NCBI GenBank assembly: GCA_016789785.1
Contig: JAEUQE010000045.1
Coordinates: 1 to 45,184 of the forward strand
DNA from: Bryobacterales bacterium
GTDB lineage: Bacteria > Acidobacteriota > Terriglobia > Bryobacterales > Bryobacteraceae
DNA: 45,184 nucleotides
Reading direction: 5' to 3'
Within the stretch, counting starts at the first letter, position 1. The number at the start of each line of letters is the position of its first letter. The notes beneath the pieces are model-generated. The model searched no databases and had not been told where the DNA came from. It saw nothing but the letters and a program-made list of their open reading frames with translations. Made by a program: the position numbers and the translations under genes. Shown one piece after another: positions 42,551-45,184 of this stretch.

Positions 42551-43675
42551 TTAGCCGCGGAATACCATTGCCGGATCGATCGACGTAGCCTTCCGGATGG
42601 AGAGAATGGAAGCACTTACGCACATCACAATGGAGAGGCCAAAGACCCCGATCGCCATCCACGGCGGCATCAGGATCAGCGCCTCGCCGGCGGACGCTGC
42701 GTTGACAATGAAATGAGAAATCGTGATGGCGATGGCATAGCCCAGGACAGCGCTCATCAGCGCCTGCTGCATGATGACGCGGTAGAGATAGAAGTTCGTC
42801 GCGCCCATCGCCTTGAGCGTGCCGAACTCGCGGATGTGATCAACGGTGGCGGCGTAGATGGTCTGGGCGACAACCACCGTCCCGACCAGCAGCCCGAGCA
42901 CCGCCCCCATCAGCGTCGTGACCCCAGCGCCGGTGCTGAACACCCAATAATTGCGCGTCTTGTCCCGCATTTCTGGATTCGTGAAGACGTCCACGCCAGG
43001 AACAGCCTTCCGAAGCCCTTCCTTGACGGCGTTCAGATCCGCGCCAGGGCGGGCGCGGACCGCGAGAAAAATCGTCTGATCCTCCTGCAGGAGCGCGTAA
43101 CCGAGCGAGTTCTTGAACGACGTATAGACATAGGGCGACGTGGTGAATGACCGGACGTCCTTCGTGAACCCAACCACGCGGGCACGCCGGCCGTTGATCT
43201 CGACGGTTTGCCCAAGATGAGTAACGCCAAGCTTCTTCAAATAGAACTCGTCGACAATGACGGTTGCCTCGGCGCGGAGGTCTTCCACGCTGCCGGTAGT
43301 CAGGCTCCACGGCCCGCCGAGCCGGGTTTCGGGGTCGAAACCCACCACCTGAACGGCCTCCTGAGCCCCACTCGGTAATTTCCAGTTGGCGAACACCAGA
43401 GTGTAGGGCTCAACTGCCTCCACCCCTTCCACGGAAAGCGCCTTGTAGCGCCGTTTCTCCGGAATCGGCGAGCCGCCGTTGACGTGGGGAATGCCCGTCG
43501 CCGTGATCCAGAGGTCCACCCCGCTATGCTCAACCACATTCGCGCTGGTTTCCAGGAATCCGAGGAACAGTCCAAACTGGACAACGATCAGGATGAGTGC
43601 GAAAACAATGCCTGTCAGGGTGACCACCAGACGGACTTTGTCGTGGATGAGGTTTCGGATCGCGAGAATGGACAT
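42551..43675 (-). CDS. DevC-like FtsX-family ABC permease
   Basis: The protein has 374 residues. ATG 43675 is chosen because GGAGGTG lies just upstream. An N-terminal helix (about 12-37, 'LVVTLTGIVFALILIVVQFGLFLGFLE') is followed by a periplasmic domain (about 40-245) and then three helices (about 250-370), as in DevC of heterocyst glycolipid exporters and MacB-type permeases. It partners the ATPase encoded 28 bases downstream. It is the first gene of the efflux operon, and an operator-bearing promoter lies just before it. Confidence 0.88.
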   Translation of the reverse strand: MSILAIRNLIHDKVRLVVTLTGIVFALILIVVQFGLFLGFLETSANVVEHSGVDLWITATGIPHVNGGSPIPEKRRYKALSVEGVEAVEPYTLVFANWKLPSGAQEAVQVVGFDPETRLGGPWSLTTGSVEDLRAEATVIVDEFYLKKLGVTHLGQTVEINGRRARVVGFTKDVRSFTTSPYVYTSFKNSLGYALLQEDQTIFLAVRARPGADLNAVKEGLRKAVPGVDVFTNPEMRDKTRNYWVFSTGAGVTTLMGAVLGLLVGTVVVAQTIYAATVDHIREFGTLKAMGATNFYLYRVIMQQALMSAVLGYAIAITISHFIVNAASAGEALILMPPWMAIGVFGLSIVMCVSASILSIRKATSIDPAMVFRG

Positions 43676-43701
43676 CGGGCACCTCCTAATCAAAATTAAT
43701 T

Positions 43702-43728
43702 GACTAAACAGTGTTCAGTATATCATTG
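43702..43728 (-). promoter_or_regulatory. Efflux operon promoter with TetR operator
   Basis: The near-perfect 17-bp palindrome ACTAAACAGTGTTCAGT (43703-43719) lies 28 bases before the permease start. On the minus strand it fills the 17-base spacer between ATGATA (-35-like) and TCAATT (weak -10), the same geometry as at the tetR promoter. The site differs from the tetR one in only three bases. Occupation by the TetR protein would block transcription of the operon. Confidence 0.7.
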
Positions 43729-43792
43729 CGAGTCTAGAGATGATAGATGTTCCGTTGAACGCGAAGAAATTTGCCTTTGGTGATACTGACAG

Positions 43793-44443
43793 CTAGTTCG
43801 ATAGGACTGAAGCTGCGGCGGGGCGAAGGCTGGCAAGGATCATGTCGAGGCTGTTCTCGATGAGGCGTTCCTTGTCACACCAAGGGAAGTGGGGATCCCC
43901 ATAGTTGAGAATCAGAAGTGAAACGGTACCGTGCATAAACATCCAAACCGTTTGTGCGGTCTCTTCAAGATCCTTGAAATCAAGAAGTTGCGCGTCGCGG
44001 CAGCGCTGCAGTGAGCGCCGCAAACAGTCAAAAGTCTCAAGGGCGGTGCGGTTGGTCGTTTCGAACTCCGGAGTGTTCTCAAGCTGGTAGTGCTGGTGAG
44101 GCGTGCAGAAAGTGAGGACGTAGTGATTTGGGTGTTCCAGCCCGAAGTCGATGTAGAAACGGAGACCGGCGCGGAGCTTCGTGAGCGGATCGCCCTCCGT
44201 GCGCTCGAACTCAAGCAGCGAAGCTAACAGTTGGGCGAACGTCTCACCGCAAAGAGTGGTGATCAGTTCTTCTTTGTCCTTGAAATACAAGTAGATCGTG
44301 GCGGGGGAGTACTCGATCCGATCCGCGATCTTGCGCAGCGAGACACTCTCAAAGCCCTGCTCGACGAAGAGTTCTCCGGCGGCTTCCAGGATTTTCGCGC
44401 GAAGCTCTTCCTTCTCGCGGGCGCGGCGTTCGGCGATTCCCAT
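43793..44443 (-). CDS. TetR-family repressor of the efflux operon
   Basis: The protein has 216 residues. The N-terminal TetR helix-turn-helix (about 14-60, 'ILEAAGELFVEQGFESVSLRKIADRIEYSPATIYLYFKDKEELI') is standard. The C-terminal ligand domain (about 70-210) contains 'FYIDFGLEHPNHYVLTFCTPH', seen in the WHG-type subgroup. It lies directly upstream of the operon in the same direction. Palindromes of the same sequence occur before its own start and before the operon, indicating self-repression and repression of the pump, relieved by an unknown ligand. Confidence 0.9.
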   Translation of the reverse strand: MGIAERRAREKEELRAKILEAAGELFVEQGFESVSLRKIADRIEYSPATIYLYFKDKEELITTLCGETFAQLLASLLEFERTEGDPLTKLRAGLRFYIDFGLEHPNHYVLTFCTPHQHYQLENTPEFETTNRTALETFDCLRRSLQRCRDAQLLDFKDLEETAQTVWMFMHGTVSLLILNYGDPHFPWCDKERLIENSLDMILASLRPAAASVLSN

Positions 44444-44462
44444 GGCGGATTAGTCCACTTGT

Positions 44463-44491
44463 AGATTACCGAACAGCGTTCAGTATGTCAA
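44463..44491 (-). promoter_or_regulatory. tetR promoter with operator in its spacer
   Basis: On the minus strand TTGACA (44486-44491) and TAATCT (44463-44468) are separated by exactly 17 bases. The spacer carries the palindrome ACCGAACAGCGTTCAGT (44468-44484, plus-strand reading), one mismatched pair away from perfect symmetry. Binding would directly exclude RNA polymerase. The start codon is 20 bases downstream. Confidence 0.8.
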
Positions 44492-44521
44492 CAGTGGATT
44501 TCCACTTTCGCCGCCATCAAC

Positions 44522-45118
44522 TCAAGGCTGGCGCCTGGAGAGCCGGTCGGCGAGCCAGGCCCGCCCGATCTGCCAGTCCCGTTTCAGCGTGGCGACGGAA
44601 ACGCCGAGAGCCTCAGCGGCTTCCACCTCGGTCAGACCGCCAAAATAGCGGAGTTCGATCACCCGCGCCGGCCGCTCATCGAGTTCCGCAAGTTCTTCCA
44701 GCGCCTGATGCAGATCGAGAATGTGGTCCTCAACCGGCGGCACCGCCGAGACGCTTTCGGTGAGGGTGGTGGGCGTTCGTCCCGCGCCCCTTTTCGCGGT
44801 CAGGCGCCCGCGTGCGTGGTCGACCAGGATCCGCCGTAGTTGCTGTGAAGCGACGGCGAGGAAGTGGGACCGATTCTGCCAGTCGACCGCCGCCCCTCCC
44901 ATCAGGCGCACGAACAGTTCGTTGACCATCGCGGTCGGTTGCAGGGTATTGCCGGGAAGCTCGCGGGCGATGTAGTAGGCGGCAATCTTTCGCAGCTCCG
45001 GCTGCATCCGGGCGATCAGTTCCCTGCCCGCGCCGGCATCTCCGGAGCGCCAACCGGAGAGCAACGCGAGGGTAGAAGTCTCACCAGGATTGTTGGACTG
45101 TTCCCCGCTTCGGAACAC
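44522..45118 (-). CDS. ECF RNA polymerase sigma factor (TIGR02999 type)
   Basis: The protein has 198 residues from GTG 45118. Region 2 (about 25-105: 'LIARMQPELRKIAAYYIARELPGNTLQPTAMVNELFVRLM' and 'RSHFLAVASQQLRRILVDHARGR') and region 4 (about 135-190: 'VIELRYFGGLTEVEAAEALGVSVATLKRDWQIGRAWL') are complete. It is related to the sigma factor at 16035-16613 but clearly distinct. Its start follows the stop of the upstream gene by one base, so the two are co-transcribed. A kinase or other signalling protein upstream would be expected. Confidence 0.88.
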   Translation of the reverse strand: MFRSGEQSNNPGETSTLALLSGWRSGDAGAGRELIARMQPELRKIAAYYIARELPGNTLQPTAMVNELFVRLMGGAAVDWQNRSHFLAVASQQLRRILVDHARGRLTAKRGAGRTPTTLTESVSAVPPVEDHILDLHQALEELAELDERPARVIELRYFGGLTEVEAAEALGVSVATLKRDWQIGRAWLADRLSRRQP

Positions 45119-45119
45119 G

Positions 45120-45184
45120 CTAGACCCCTGGCTTGACGACAGTGGGAGGCGCCTTGAGGTCGAGTTGGATCACGGTGGCGATCG
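45120..45184 (-). CDS. 3' end of a gene running off the window
   Basis: The minus strand is open from the right edge to a TAG at 45120-45122 and encodes about 21 codons ending 'LDLKAPPTVVKPGV'. The stop almost abuts the GTG of the sigma factor gene, which supports a real upstream gene in the same operon. The fragment is too short to identify. Confidence 0.45.
   Translation of the reverse strand, partial: IATVIQLDLKAPPTVVKPGV

Overview
The window looks like chromosomal DNA from an Acidobacteriota bacterium, most likely of the Solibacter/Bryobacter type. This is inferred from the gene families, not from a database search. The markers are an 'ADOP'-type MacB/FtsX permease without its own ATPase, an Oar-like TonB receptor with a carboxypeptidase-regulatory-like N-terminus, an exported protein ending in the TIGR03437 domain, two ECF sigma factors of the TIGR02999 type, a Ser/Thr kinase with TPRs, a membrane-anchored one-component regulator typical of the phylum, many Tat-type signal peptides, and high GC. 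No rRNA, tRNA or CRISPR array was seen.

Layout. 1-646 holds no convincing gene. 647-6280 has a secreted NHL-repeat protein convergent with an ABC exporter (permease plus ATPase). Between them a partial duplication of both neighbours brackets an ORF6N-domain gene. 6277-8773 holds an exported alpha/beta hydrolase and an orphan CpaF-type ATPase. 8818-10849 is a sulfatase overlapping a TrmO-like tRNA methyltransferase. 10953-17200 has the ADOP permease, a kinase/TPR protein, an ECF sigma factor tail-to-tail with it, and a small Tat-exported protein. 17317-23772 has the membrane regulator, the TonB receptor (palindromic putative operator upstream) and a Gfo/Idh/MocA oxidoreductase. 23816-29861 has an AlaX-type editing protein, the TIGR03437 protein, an unusually large CorA-like transporter and a secreted DNA/RNA nuclease. 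30032-35803 is a four-gene minus-strand run: LOR/SDH-type enzyme, queF, coiled-coil methyltransferase, GH63-like glucosidase.

35804-39400 is an accessory, decayed region. It contains a frameshifted reverse-transcriptase relic, a PEP-CTERM protein, a nucleotidyltransferase/small-protein pair, an integrase fragment and a truncated PD40 beta-propeller. 39404-44443 is a DevBCA-like ABC efflux operon with a TolC partner, controlled by a divergently named but co-oriented TetR gene. Matching 17-bp palindromes sit in the spacers of the promoters of both tetR and the operon. The window ends with a second ECF sigma factor and the last codons of another gene.

The most notable signal is non-coding. Two 44-nt elements (10870-10913, minus orientation, and 22348-22391, plus orientation) share exactly the same two-hairpin design while six base pairs have changed on both sides of the stems. 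This is covariation within a single window and suggests a dispersed element selected for its structure.
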